Part shown: positions 36,447-50,532 of the stretch, piece by piece
Position numbering within the stretch: position 1 is the stretch's first letter
Layout: each line of letters opens with the position of its first letter
Origin: Thereva unica
Taxonomy: Eukaryota; Arthropoda; Insecta; Diptera; Therevidae
NCBI GenBank assembly: GCA_949987705.1
Contig: OX465285.1
Span: forward strand, 62,001 to 126,000
DNA: 64,000 bases
Direction: 5' to 3'
Made by a program: the position numbers and the translations under genes
Notes under the pieces: model-generated
Database searches by the model: none
What the model was told of the DNA's origin: nothing
What the model saw: the letters and a program-made list of their open reading frames with translations, nothing else

Positions 36447-38548
36447 ATGATGAATAGCAACTGTAGTAGTAGTGAATCTGAGGAAAGAACGCCTTCTAGA
36501 ATTCGAACAAAAAAACAAAAAAGAGTACAGAAATATAGAAAAGAATGGGAATCCATAGCTGAATTTACTGGATGGTTACAACCACATGAATCGCCACACA
36601 AAGCATTATGCAAAATTTGTAAGATGTCAATAAAGTCAGAACTTTATGTGATAAAACATCACGCTGAAAGTAGAAAGCATAAAGCTTTAGTTAATTGTAG
36701 TTCTGGTAAGTCCCAGTCATTTTTAAAAAATTTCATCCAAAATAAACACAATTTGGAAGATGATGTACATTCTGCTGAGATTCGATTATGTTCATTTTTT
36801 GCAGAGCATATATCTTTTAATTCTGCCGATCATCTTACTTTACTGTTAAAGGATATATTTAATGATTCCAAAATAGCTCAAAATATTAAGTTAGGTCGTA
36901 CAAAAATGACTGCCATCATAAAAAATGTTGTACCTCCTGTTCACAAAGGTCAGCTGTCTGAAATTATAAAATCTAGAAAATTTAGCATTTTGACTGACGA
37001 ATCAACAGATGTAGGATGTGAAAAAACGTCATGCATTGTAGTTCGCTATTTTGATGAAAAGAATAGTAAAATTCAAAGTTCATTTTGGGATTTGATTCAA
37101 GTATACATGGTGGGAAATGAAGATGGCGCAACAGCAGAAAATTTATACAATAATATAATAAATTCATTTAAAGAATTTAATGTGCCATTGGAAAATGTAG
37201 TTGGTTTTGGTTCAGATGGGTGCAACGTTATGATGGGGTCCAACAATTCAGTTTCTTCACGTTTTCATCATAGCTGCCCGGGAATTAAAATAATGAAATG
37301 TGTATGTCATTCAGCCCACTTTTATGCGCAAGTGAAGCTTGCAAAATGTTACCCAGAAGATGTGAGAATTTGTCGCGAAACATTTATAACCACTTTAAGA
37401 GTAGTGCCAAAAGAGTCTGCATATTCAAAGAATTTCAAATATTTTTAAATTTGGAAATGCACAAAATGCTCCACCCATCTCAAACAAGATGGTTGTCAGT
37501 AAAACTCTTAGTTGACCGCATTTTAGAACAATGGGACGCATTGAAATTATATTTTACAAACACATTTCTAGGAGATCGTTTAATATCATCTGAACAAATT
37601 TTTCAGGACTTGCATGATCCATCTACGAAACTTTATTTTCTGTTCTTACAATGGGCTTTACCAAAATTTACAATTTTCAATCAGTATTTTCAATCAGATA
37701 AAGTTGTTGTCACCAATCTTAATGAAAAAGTAACGGAATTATATAAAGAATTTTTATTATGCTTTATGGACAGAAACTATGTAATGAAAACACCTTTAAA
37801 TGATATTAAGCCATCTGAATCAACATATCATATTCCATTAGAAAACCTATATTTAGGTGTAAGTGTTCTTAATGAATTAAATAATCCAGATTTAAAAAGT
37901 AACACATCATTAAAAAAAGACTTTTTATCACGCTGCCAGCAATTTTTAATTACTGCTTGTATTGAAATAAAGAAAAGATTTAATTTTGATGATGAATACC
38001 TAAAATTGTTATCAATGTTATCACCAAACAATGCTATGTCGAGCAATTTTAGGCAAAGTTCTCCGTCTCTCTATCAACTTATTAAACAGTTTCCCCGAAT
38101 AATCCCTGAAAATGATTTGAACTCTTATCAACTTATAGATGATGAATGGCGAAAACTAGCAGTTGCTAAAATCCCAGATGAAATTAAAAATGAGAGTGAG
38201 GTTGATCGATTTTGGTCAAAATTGATGGTTTTTAAGAATATTTTAGATAAACCTGAATATTTCAATTTGGCGAATTTTGCTCTTAATGCATTGTGTATTC
38301 CACATTCTAATGCAGAATGTGAAAGAGTTTTTAGCAAAATAAATTTAATAAAAACCAAAACTCGTAATCGTTTAGTCACCACAACAATAAAAGGAACCCT
38401 CCTTACCGCAGACCATGTTAAAAAAAATGGTAATTGCATTAAATTCAAACCAAATAAAGAAATGATTAAGAACATGAATCAGTCAATATATGCATTTAAA
38501 CAATTCGACCCCGCCGAATGCCTTGACTTTACTATTGAAGAAGACTAA
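36447..38548 (+). pseudogene. hAT transposase (ZBED/SCAND3-like), one frameshift
   Basis: Two overlapping frames (36447-37448 and 37298-38548) together span about 700 codons. The N-terminus has a BED-like zinc finger (CKICKMSIK...HHAESRKHK), the middle has the RNase H-like core (FSILTDESTDVG, GFGSDGCNVMMG), and the C-terminus has the hAT dimerisation block (PHSNAECERVFSKIN). The two frames meet around 37320-37335, next to a run of four T where one extra T would restore the frame. Otherwise the protein looks intact, so it is recently broken or the base is a sequence error. Confidence 0.9.
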
Positions 38549-38625
38549 TTAATTTACTATTGAAGAAGACTAATTAATTTCCTATTGAAGAAGACTAATT
38601 AATTTATTATTGAAGAAGACTATTA
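38531..38625 (+). repeat. 25-bp tandem repeat at the transposase 3' end
   Basis: About 3.8 units of ACTATTGAAGAAGACTAATT plus five bases. The first unit encodes the last residues (TIEED) and the stop codon, so the coding end itself was amplified. Confidence 0.9.
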
Positions 38626-38649
38626 AAATTAAAAAGTTATATTACATTT

Positions 38650-39240
38650 TTAATATATAAAATATTTTTTGTTATGTTTTTTAACATATTAACCGTTTAT
38701 TTAAAAATAAACTGCAATAAAATTAAGTATTTATAATCAAAACAACATTACCTGAAGTTTTGTAAATCGAAACAAAAATTTTTATAGTATGTATAAAATA
38801 TTTTAAGTTTTTTTATTGTTTCTTGTAAATAATTGTTATTATGTTTTTTTAACAATTACCCATTTATTTAAAAACAAATATTACAATTAATTTATAAAAA
38901 ATTAATTTAAAATGATTATAAGTCAAAACAACTTTCTTGAAAATAATTTTTGTTATGTTTTTTTTAAAATTAACCATTTATTTAAAAACAAGTATTGCAA
39001 TGAATTTATAAAAAAATTAATTTATAATTATTATAAATCAAAACATAAATCTAAATTATATATATATGTTATAAAAAATTATATATATATATATGTATAA
39101 AATATTTTGTTTTTTTTTTGTTGTTTCTTGAAAATAAGTTTTGTTATGTTTTTTTTTAATATATTAACCGTTTATAACAAATACAAATACTGTAGTGAAT
39201 TTATAAAAAAAAGTATTTATAATAAAAAAATTAAACAGAA
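38650..39240 (+). repeat. Degenerate subterminal tandem repeats of the hAT element
   Basis: Four degenerate units of about 120-190 bases, each beginning near TTTTGTTATGTTTTTT, then TTAACCGTTTATTTAAAAA and GCAATGAATTTATAAAAA. Such subterminal repeats often bind transposase in hAT elements. Confidence 0.6.
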
Positions 39241-39257
39241 AATATTTATTTTGTGTT

Positions 39258-39376
39258 ACGAAACTGTACTGTACCGAGACTAGTACTGTGCTATGGTAGC
39301 GAGACTTGGACTATGACCCAGGACATAGAGGAACGAGTCAACAGGTTTGAGAGGAAAATTCTCAGATGCTTAATAG
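39258..39376 (+). repeat. 119-bp direct repeat, right copy
   Basis: Same LINE sequence as 35592-35710, followed directly by new sequence (GCACAAGGGG). Marks the right border of the hAT insertion. Confidence 0.9.
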
Positions 39377-39384
39377 GCACAAGG

Positions 39385-39476
39385 GGTGGTAGCACGTAAG
39401 TTGTTTCAATCGACCTCTTCATAGAAAATTCAAGATTTTTTTTGGAGAGGTCGATTGTAACAACTTACGTGCCACC
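39385..39476. repeat. 92-bp hairpin element
   Basis: GGTGGTAGCACGTAAGTTGT... pairs with ...ACAACTTACGTGCCACC; the arms are about 32-35 bases with a two-base bulge. Probably a tiny MITE. Confidence 0.75.
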
Positions 39477-39637
39477 AGCTAATGTTTATCCCACTGCTAG
39501 GAGAAGCTTACTTAGGGAATTGAATAGCCAAAATCTTTTCTTGAAGCCTCAAGCAGTAAGTAAAACACCGAAAAAGTCCCCGATGGAGAAGCCACGTCTT
39601 ATAGCAACAACAATTAGGAAAAAATCGGGAAGAGTAA

Positions 39638-40332
39638 GGCTAAGAACATAGTGAAGCAGAGAGCAAAGCAGGGTTGAGAGCGGATAGCAAACCGGCGAAA
39701 TCAAACAAGTGAATTCCTGGATCTGTTCAAGATTTCTGCTATAGCAGCATTTAGCAGCTATTGTCATGCTTTTCGTGTCCAAAACAGCAGAAAAGCTGCT
39801 AACGAAGCAGCTACTTTTGTGTCCAAGATTTGAAAAAAGCTGCTAATGTAGCTGCTTTTTGTTGCTCGCACTTTCGACTGCTAGCAAGAAAGCGGCTACG
39901 TAAATCATACATGTGTGTGTAAATGTCATTGGTCGTTTTGCCAAAATGACTGACTCGAGTGAGGTTTTGTTGACATTAATACATATTAAATAATAAATTT
40001 AGGGATTGCAACTGCACGGCAAAGCTTTTTTCTAATTGTAGAGAGAGGAATAGTTGACTGCAAGAAATATTCATACACATACATTAACACAAATCTATGC
40101 TAGCAGCTTTTTTGCGTTCAAGATATCATAGCAGCTTTTTCTTGCTTTGCTGTAATTTGACAGTTTAAAAATTTTGCTACTAAAGCTGCTATAGCAGAAA
40201 TCTTGAACAGACCCCCTGTTAACAAGCGCATAGTGGAGCAAAGCGGCGCGTTCAAACAATTTTGATTTCTCTGATATCATCCTTTCAGTCGCTTTGCTCT
40301 CCGCTTTCATCGCTGCTTTGCTCTCTGCTTCA

Positions 40333-40346
<14 letters not shown>
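39638..40346. mobile_element. 709-bp MITE with long inverted arms and TAA target duplication
   Basis: Ends GGCTAAGAACATAGTGAAGC and its complement; pairing extends, with gaps, through much of the element (for example GCTGCTATAGCAGAAATCTT near 40187 against its complement near 39730). TAA flanks at 39635-39637 and 40347-40349, as for PIF/Harbinger elements. The insertion lies in sequence that is open on both strands. Confidence 0.85.
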
Positions 40347-42455
<2,109 letters not shown>

Positions 42456-42472
42456 TGGTCCTTCGAGCCGGA
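42456..42472 (+). promoter_or_regulatory. Primer-binding site, tRNA-Tyr type
   Basis: TGGTCCTTCGAGCCGGA directly follows the LTR and is the complement of the 3' end of insect tRNA-Tyr including CCA (…TCGAAGGACCA). The tRNA identity is from knowledge of the tRNA, not a search. Confidence 0.8.
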
Positions 42473-42659
42473 TTCACAACAGTGATTCTTATACAAATAC
42501 AATTTACTAAAAAACGAACTAGTGGCAAATAATTAATCAAAAGTGATTAAGTGTTTAGTGCCTTTATAAAAATAGTACACTATATGTACATTTAGAAGAA
42601 GTGATCGAACACAAAAACCAAATTAATGTGACAGTTTTTTACAACAGTTAAATACATTC

Positions 42660-42985
42660 AATTTTTCTGCCGAGCAGAGAGTGTTAATGTTTAGTTTTTC
42701 TACCGAGTAGATATTATTAAATTATTACACTCATCATATACGAAAAACACGATTTATGCACAACACATAACCACAACAGATATATGCGATAATTTTACTG
42801 CCGAGCAGTGAATGATTAGTTTTTCTACCGAGTAGAATACGCTAACCTGTTGGAACAACCAGTATTTCTACCGAGTAGAATAATAGATTTTCTACCGAGT
42901 AGAAAATATTGTATGATTTAAAATCATAAACACATTAATACACACTTAATACGAAAACGATTTGTTTTTCCTGCCGAGCAGAGAA
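42660..42985 (+). repeat. Array of seven CGA-loop hairpins in the BEL leader
   Basis: Seven copies of CT(A/G)C-CGA-G(T/C)AG at 42667, 42700, 42798, 42825, 42868, 42892 and 42971. Four are CTAC/GTAG and three are CTGC/GCAG; no copy mixes the two. Outer bases also tend to pair (TCTGC/GCAGA but ACTGC/GCAGT; TTTTCTAC/GTAGAAAA in the sixth). They lie between the primer site and the gag start, so they are in the genomic RNA leader. Confidence 0.85.
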
Positions 42986-43173
42986 TAACAAATTATTAAC
43001 TTTTAGGTGACTTACCTACTACAAGCAAGCAGAATCATCATCATTGAAAACATCATATAAAAAGGTTAGTACATTTAAAGAATCACCTAGTTTTAAAGGC
43101 GGATATTTTATTCTAAATTTATATTTAATTAATTTGCGTCTGTAATATTTTTATTTTATTGATTCCTATCAAA

Positions 43174-44351
43174 ATGGCAAACGTCGAAAAAATAAAATTT
43201 TTAAAAATAAAGCGTGACACTATCTGTAGAAATTTACAGATATTCGAAGAATTCATTCTCAATTACAGTTCAGATAAGGGCAATATTATTGAGGTGAATA
43301 TGCGTTTATCGAGACTGATGGATTCATTTACGAGCTTAGATGAGATCGAAGATGAATTATTATCACTCGATGAAGACGAAGTTAGTTTCGATAAGCGCAG
43401 AGAAATTCAAGATCGTTATTTCGCCAGTGTTTCTAAAGCACAACAATTCATAAACGAGGAAAATTCTGCAAAATCTAATTCCGGCAGTCAGTATAATAAT
43501 AATCCTTTGATGAATCTCGAAACTCAAAGCAATGATGCAATAAGCAAAAAATTTAAAGTGCCACATGCACCCCTGCCGACTTTTTCCGGTAAATATGACG
43601 AATGGATGTCATTCAAAATAAGTTTATGTCATTAATCGATTCGCAAAAGCAATTTACAAGTGTTGATAAATTAGCTTATTTGCAATCGGCGTTAAAAGAT
43701 GAAGCAAAACGTAAAATAGATTTTTTAGATGTATCAGAAGATAATTATACCCGTGCATGGGACATTCTGAAAAATGCATATGAAAACAGAAAAATTATAA
43801 AAGCAAATCACTTTAACAAAATCCTAAATCTTCCCAAAATGAATAAAGAAAATTATAAAGAATTAATGGAATTAGCTGATATAACGACTCAGCATGTCGA
43901 ATCGCTTGCTGCGCTAGAAGTAGAAATTTCTTCTGACTTTATCGTGGCTATTCTAGAAAGTAAACTAGATAATAATACATTAAAATTATGGGAAGAACAT
44001 TCATCTCCCGATGACTACGAGCCATTAGGTAAACTGACAAGTTTTTTATACCTTACGGCTGCTCGTTTATCAAGACGAAATCGCGAAAAGCCTTCTTGTG
44101 ATGAGAAATTAATACTTTCAAAAGTTCCCAAAAAGGATAATAAATATAAGCAGCAGGTTTTTGTCACAGCGGCAAGAAAATGTTGTGTATGTAATAAAGA
44201 ATCTCATCCCATATTCCGGTGTCAAAAATTTATTGATATGCCTGTATCTCAGAGATTTAAAATAGTTAAAAATAATTCTCTTTGTATTAATTGCTTACGC
44301 AATCACGGGAATGATCACTGTCGCTATGGAAATTGCAAGGTATGCAACTAA
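43174..44351 (+). pseudogene. BEL gag, one frameshift
   Basis: Starts at ATG 43174 in good A-rich context. Carries the Pao-type gag block (FSGKYDEWMSF at about 43584) and ends in cysteine/histidine zinc knuckles (CCVCNKESHPIFRC, CINCLRNHGNDHC). The frame breaks at about 43613-43620 in a run of four A; the second part runs to a TAA at 44349, where relatives continue into the protease. One substitution could create that stop. Confidence 0.88.
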
Positions 44352-45377
44352 AAACACAATTCTCTGCTACACAGATCTTCAACAAATAATAACAAATCTG
44401 AGGGATCAAATCCACAAAATTCACCTAGTCAATCTTGACTAAGAAGTTGTGAAGTAAGTTCAATATGTCATATTTCTTCTTCAAATAAAGCGCCTTCTCT
44501 TCATCTAATGACTAGTGCTGTTGTCTATGTATATGATAAAGATGGAATGTTACATAAGTGTCGAGCATTGCTGGATACTTGTGCCACCGCTAATTTTATG
44601 ACGGATAAATTTGCTAAAATATTAAAGCTCAAAAGGACAAAATGTTCAATCACAGTAGCTGCCCTCAATGACTTAAATACGAGTACAAATTATAGTATTT
44701 ATGTCACTTTCAAATCTTTATATAGTGATTTTAAAAAGTCATTAAGTTTTTTAACTGTAGAAAAAATCACCGATTTAGTACCTAATGAACACATTCCTAA
44801 AGAATATATAAATATTCCTTCGAGTATAAAGTTGGCGGATCCTGAGTATTACAAACCTGCTCCAATTGAGATGTTATTAGGAGCTGGACCAACTCTTTCG
44901 CTTCTTTGCATTGGTCAAATCAAACTATCTCAAGGTAGCCAAGATTTCTTCTTGCAAAAAACCATATTAGGCTGGATTTTAGGAGGAGAATGTAGTCCCG
45001 CTTGCAATCCTAAAGTATCTTCATGTTTTTTAAATGACATTCAATTTAATTTAGAGAAATTCTGGGACATCGAAGAACGTACCACAAAACGTATATTTTC
45101 AATAGAAGGGAGAAAATGCGAAGAACATTTTCAAAAATATACCCGTCGAGATGAATCTGGTCGGTATGTAGTCGCATTACCATTTAAAAATAATTCTTGT
45201 GATTTAGGCGAATCACGAAATTTAGCTTTAAAATTTTTAAACAATCTTTTAAAGCGTTTCAAACATAATAAAGAATTTGAACATGAATATACAAAGGTAA
45301 TGGATGAATATATCCAGTTGGGCCATATGTCTTTAACAAACGTATCCTCTTATGATGGATATTATTTACCCATTTAG
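44352..45377 (+). pseudogene. BEL aspartic protease and start of reverse transcriptase region
   Basis: After the two in-frame stops (TAA near 44349, TGA near 44437) the same frame stays open from 44440. The peptidase A17 active site reads LLDTCATANF, where DSG or DTG is usual. GWILGGE follows, as in BEL proteases. It ends at a frame break near 45374, in a run of three C where one extra C would keep the frame; the RT region begins beyond it. Confidence 0.85.
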
Positions 45378-46693
45378 CCGTTATTAAAGAAAATAGTAAT
45401 ACCACAAAATTACGCACGGTTTTCCATGCGTCAGCCAAAACCACAAATGGCAAGTCTCTGAACGACAATCTAATGACGGGTCCTATTATACAGGATGATT
45501 TATTTTCACTTTTAATTAGATTCAGATTATTTGCCTATGTAATCGTATCAGACATAGAAAAAATGTATAGGCAGTTTCTAATAAAAGAAGAGGATAGAAA
45601 ATTCCAAAAATTACTGTGGATCGTCAAGGGTGAAATTAAAGACTTTCAATTAAATACGGTTACATTTGGATTAGCCCCTTCTTCTTACCTTGCCATAAGA
45701 TGTTTACATCAATTAGCCAATGATGAGGGTGGTCGATTCCCTTTAGCTTCAGCAGTATTAAAAAACGACCTTTATGTAGATAATGTTTTAACCGGGGTTA
45801 ATACAATCGAGGAGGGGCAAAGACTTTGTTATGAATTAATTGAAATTTTAAAATCTGCCAATATTCACTTACGTCAATGGGCCTCAAACAATCCTATTAT
45901 TTTGGAAAAGGTCTCTGAAAAAGACTTCGATAGAAATTTTAATTTAGATAGAGAACATACTTTAAAAACTTTAGGAATTTGTTGGAACGCAACTAAAGAT
46001 TTATTTATTTATACAACGAAGCCATTACCCTCCCACACAAAATTCACTAAAAGAATAATTTTATCCGAAATTGCCAAAATTTTCGATCCAATTGGCTTAC
46101 TAGGCCCTATTGTATTATTTGCTAAAAGAATAATACAAGATATCTGGCAAGCTAAAGTCGAATGGGATGAATCCATACCTATGAACATACATGACCGTTG
46201 GGTTACATTTTGTATGCAATTCAACACTATTGACAACATATCCTTTGAAAGGCTCGTAATTGTTTTGAATGGAACCGACATACAATTACATGGATTTTGT
46301 GATGCTAGTCAAGCTGGATATGGTGGTTGCATCTATGTCCGATCAAAAGACAAAAGAGGAAAATACTATAGTTATTTACTCTGTTCCAAATCACGAGTAG
46401 CCCCATTAAAAACGAGATCTTTACCGCGGTTAGAACTATGTGGTGCATTAGTACTAGCCCAATTATATAAACAAGTGATTGATGCAACAAATATCCAAAT
46501 TGAAAAAACTTTTTTCTGGACAGATTCTATGATCATACTACATTGGATCAATTCACAGTCAAATTTATTAAAAACTTTCGTCGCTAATCGGGTAGCAGAG
46601 ATTCAATTGCTTACTAATCAACGTTCATGGTTCCATGTCAATTCCTCTGCTAATCCAGCTGATGCTCTTTCTCGTGGTCAAACTACCTACTGA
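45378..46693 (+). pseudogene. BEL reverse transcriptase and RNase H
   Basis: RT blocks: HASAKTTNGKSLND (a D is usual for the H), SDIEKMYRQF, TFGLAPSSYLA, and the catalytic box, which reads YVDN rather than the YVDD normal in the family. RNase H blocks: FCDASQAGYGG and SRLPRLELCGA-like RSLPRLELCGALV. The frame is open from 45380 to 46693. The break at 46690 follows a run of three A. The YVDN change would be expected to damage the polymerase. Confidence 0.88.
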
Positions 46694-48327
46694 TTTTTTA
46701 CAAAATTCTCTATGGTTGTATGGTCCTACTTGGTTAGGCCTGCATGAGTCGAAATGGAAAAAACCTATTATCCCAGTGGTAAAAGATGTACCTGAAACAA
46801 GAGATGTTAAGTGTTTAATAACTCAACCATTTAGCTCTATCTTTACAAAATACTCTTCATTTACAAAATTAAAAAGGATTATAGCGTGGTGTTTACGTTT
46901 TTCAAAGAAATATCGTAATTCTGGACCCTTAACGGTTAAAGAATTAGATACAGCAGAAAAAATAATAATAAAGGTCACACAAAAATCAGCTTTTGGTCAT
47001 GAAATTAAATACTTGACAAACCAAAAATCCATTGAGGAAGGAAATAAACTCAATTCACTCGATCCTTTCTTAGATGAAGATAATATATTACGTGTAGGTG
47101 GTCGGATTCATAAAGCAATGATACCTTTTGTGGTTCGTCATCCTATTATTTTACCAAAAAACAGTTGCATTTCGGATCTTATTATTAGAGAATATCATTT
47201 AAAGCATTTCCATTCCGGCATTCAAACTACACTCTATCTCATACGACAGAAATATTGGCCAATTAATGGTCGTAATCAAATACGAAATATTATTCGACGA
47301 TGCATACCATGCTTCCGTGCAAATCCCCCTATAGTATCATATAAAATGGGAAATCTTCCAAGCGTTCGCATCACTAAAGCCCGTCCATTTTCCAAAGTCG
47401 GAATCGATTATTGTGGTCCTTTTTTCATAAAAGAAAAGCTGCATAGAAATCGCGGAAAAATTAAATCATACATTGCTATTTATGTATGTATGGTGACTAA
47501 AGCAATTCACATTGAAGTTGTACGCGATCTCTCGACAGCCGCATTTTTAGCATCTCTAAGACGATTCATTGGTCGTCGTGGATTACCAAATAAAATCTTT
47601 TCTGATAATGGATCAAATTTTCGTGGTGGAAGTAATGAATTAAAAGAATTATCAGATTTTTTTAAATTCGGATGAATTAATTTCATCGGTAACAAAATTG
47701 ATGCATAATGAAGGGATCGAATGGCATTTTATACCGCCTCATGCTCCTAATTTTGGAGGATTGTGGGAAGCTGCTGTCAAGCAGTTTAAATATCATTTTA
47801 AACGCGTTGTTGCCAATTCACTGTTAACTTATGATGAGCTCGAGACGTTTGCCATTGAGATAGAAGCTATTTTAAATTCAAGACCATTGACACCTATGTC
47901 TCAAGACCCTAATGATATAACGGCCCTTACGCCGGGGCATTTTTTAATTGGTGATTCTTTAAAACGTGCTCCTGAAAAAGATTTACAAGAAATTCCAGAT
48001 AATCGCCTCACTGTGTGGGAGCAAAACACGAAAATGAAGCAAGATTTCTGGAAGCGTTGGCACATTGAATATTTAAATAACTTAATCAACAGACGAAAAT
48101 ATCAACACAAGGATGTTCAGATAGACAAAAATATGCTTGTACTTATTAAAGACGATACATTACCCAGCTTACAATGGACTCTAGGAAGAATTGTGGATCT
48201 ACATCCAGGATCCGATAACGTTATTCGAACTGTATCTGTAAGGACGATTGGCGGAATATTAAAGAGAGCTCTATCCAAAGTGGCTGTACTACCTATATCG
48301 GACAATATACCGGAAAATATTTCCTAA
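46635..48327 (+). pseudogene. BEL integrase, one frameshift
   Basis: Zinc-binding HHCC region (EYHLKHFHSG ... CIPCF), then the catalytic core: GIDYCGPF with the first Asp, FSDNGSNFRGG with the second, GGLWEAAVK with the Glu. The C-terminal part has the usual MLVLIKDDTLPSLQWTLGRI block. The frame breaks at about 47660 in a run of seven T and continues from 47665 to the stop at 48325. Confidence 0.88.
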
Positions 48328-48461
48328 TAACTATAAAATAAGTAGATCATAAGTCAATATAAATTCATTTTTTATTTATTCAATTCAATTTAAAAAGAAA
48401 AAACAAGATAATAGAAGTTCTAATAAGATTTGTTGATCGTATCCTCTCAACGGGGGGAGTA

Positions 48462-48942
48462 TGTTGTAAATTAAAGCATTATTCACAGAACCCTTTTTTT
48501 GTCTTTAGCTAAACAATAACCTTTTTTTTTAAAGAATGCCGCAATTGATACCTCTTACATATATTTTTCATTCTTAGAATATTTCTTTTGCCGCTCTCGT
48601 TTATGAGAATCATAAAACATGGAAATTCCGTAAGTACATTTATCCCTTTGTCGGATCGAAAAACAAGTCTTAGGGTTTTATGACCATGTTTGTTTCAAGG
48701 ATGTGAGAGGTATCAATTGTCCATGGGTCTGTATTTTTTAAGAAAGGAAATCGGTTCTTGGTGTAGAACTAAGATTTCAACATTCAGTCAAGTTTCAGAC
48801 TTCAAATCGAACCGTAAATAAAGCATATGTATGTTCATGTTAAAAATAGTGCGTTTCATTTAAAAAAAAAAAGTAATAACGGAAGTACTCTTCAAACAAT
48901 AGTTTGAGGTGAAGAGTTTAAAATAGAAAACAATTTCGTACA
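48462..48942 (+). repeat. BEL 3' LTR
   Basis: 481 bp, preceded by a short purine tract (GGGGGGAGTA, 48452-48461) that fits a polypurine tract. Followed by the target duplication GGGAG. Confidence 0.95.
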
Positions 48943-49440
48943 GGGAGAGCAGCAAAGAATGACGTTCGAGTCCATCAAACGCCAATTCGGACAGCTGCCA
49001 AAAAATTTAAAGTCCCGAGAACAACGCTCAAGTACAAAGTTGAAGGCAAATCACCGATTGGAAGGAAAATGGGACCTAATTCCATTCTCACCAAAGAGGA
49101 GGCTGAAATATGTAGATGGATTATTAAGATGGGTCAGACTGGTTTCCCCGTGACGGTTGATCAGCTAACTGTTAGTGTGGAGAAGTTCCTCAAGGAAATG
49201 AAACGATCCAACCCTTTTAAAGATGGTAGGCCGGGCAGAACCTGGGTGAAGGCATTTTTACGTAGAAATCCGTCTGTTTCTAAAAGAATTTCGCAAAACC
49301 TCACCATATCCCGAGCGTCGGTCACACAGCAGCAAATACTGAATTGGTTTTCAGAGGTTTTAACCTATCTAAAACAATATGATTATGAAAACATATTAGA
49401 TGACCCATCTCGAATATTCAATTGTGACGAAACAGGGGCG
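48943..49440 (+). mobile_element. Pogo/Tigger-like transposase N-terminal fragment
   Basis: Decodes to a pipsqueak-type helix-turn-helix (AAKKFKVPRTTLKYKVEGKS), then a CENP-B-type DNA-binding region (GRPGRTWVKAFLRRNPSVSKR) up to IFNCDETG, the first catalytic Asp region of the DDE domain. The frame from about 48950 to 49440 is open, then passes into unrelated sequence. BEL inserted near its 5' end. Confidence 0.8.
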
Positions 49441-49560
49441 GGTTCGTGTATGGCGAACGACGATAGTCGAACGAAAAAAAATTGAAGTCGAAAAATTTTG
49501 GCGACGAAAATTTTAGCGTTCGCGTAAGTCGAAAGAAAATTGTTCGTGTCCTAATGCAAA
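49441..49560. other. Unassigned joint between pogo and piggyBac fragments
   Basis: Rich in TCGAAAG/TTCGCG phrases. It looks like the arm of another small element. Confidence 0.35.
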
Positions 49561-50460
49561 AACTCGAAATAACACACTTTTCTGTGGTACTATACGGGAA
49601 AACCGTGGTTTACCAAAGGTGCTAATAGAAAAGTCAAAACATCTTCAGAGAGGGGAAATGACTTTTGTTCGGAAAGGACCCATTGCTCTTATCACATGGA
49701 AAGATAAAAGGTTAGTGCGTATGATATCGACTATTCATGATGCCTCTATGAAATCAATTGGAAAACGAAAGAGAAATTCTGAAGATGATATAGTTAAACC
49801 TACGTGCATAATTGAATACAACAAATACATGAAAGGAGTCGATCGCGCAGACCAGTATTTGGCAAACAGCAGCATCTTTAGAAAAAGTGTGAAGTGGTCT
49901 AAAAAAACTGCATTCTTTCTCATTAATTGTACTTTGTTTAATGCATTTAAAATTTACTGTAACTCTAACTTACAAAATAAACGTAGATTCAAACAATTTC
50001 TATTAGAAGTAGCTAGGGAATGGATAACTGTCGATTCAAATGAATGCAGCTTTGAACCTGGCACTTCTTCGCGTACTTCAAAAAGGGCTCCGTACAAGGA
50101 TCCACTTTTCAGGCTGTCAGGACAACTAAAAGACCACGTTTTAGAAAAACTAGTCACCGGTGTAAAAAAAATCCAACTAGAACGTGTAGAGTATGCTCTT
50201 CAAAAGGAAAGCGCAGCGAAACAAGATTTGCAAAACCTGCTGTGTACCATTACACGTAGGTGATTGCTATACGGCATATCATACTAAAAAAAAATATTAA
50301 AAGTTATCTTAAAGATATGTACAAAATTTCATTTCAATTTATTATGTACAAATAAAGTTTATTGGAGGTTATTTATATTGTTTCACTTCCACATTAAATT
50401 ACGAAATAACAGCCGGTGACATGAGATAGTTTCAGCGTAAAATTGCCGGTCAACAATGTG
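49561..50460 (+). mobile_element. piggyBac-like transposase, C-terminal half
   Basis: CGTIRENRGLPK near 49582 followed by the open frame 49619-50263. It has the typical blocks ITWKDKR, YNKYMKGVDRADQYL and a long helical tail. The N-terminal half with the first catalytic Asp residues is missing. A TTAA at 50460-50463 may mark the old right end. Inactive. Confidence 0.85.
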
Positions 50461-50532
50461 TTAAGTGGTCAACTACTGATGCCTTTACCTTATATAAAAA
50501 ATATGTGAGAAAATAACTTCTAATCAACTTAC

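Larger units (their letters stand above)
35711..39257 (+). mobile_element. hAT DNA transposon, right end truncated
   Basis: Starts CAGCGTTGCCAACC at 35711, a typical hAT terminus (CAG...), at a junction with LINE sequence. The expected complement (…CGCTG) is absent at the right end, which stops at ...TTTTGTGTT against the second 119-bp repeat. The body holds a frameshifted transposase (36447-38548) and AT-rich tandem repeats. Subterminal copies of GTACTATAAT occur in the first 110 bases. Confidence 0.85.

Noticed and set aside
35592..39376. 119-bp repeats as LTRs of a retrotransposon
   Set aside because: They encode part of a LINE protein, lack TG...CA ends, and the element between them is a hAT transposon.
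42660..42985. CRISPR-like array
   Set aside because: Repeats are short dyads at irregular spacing inside a eukaryotic retrotransposon leader; nothing resembles spacers or Cas genes.
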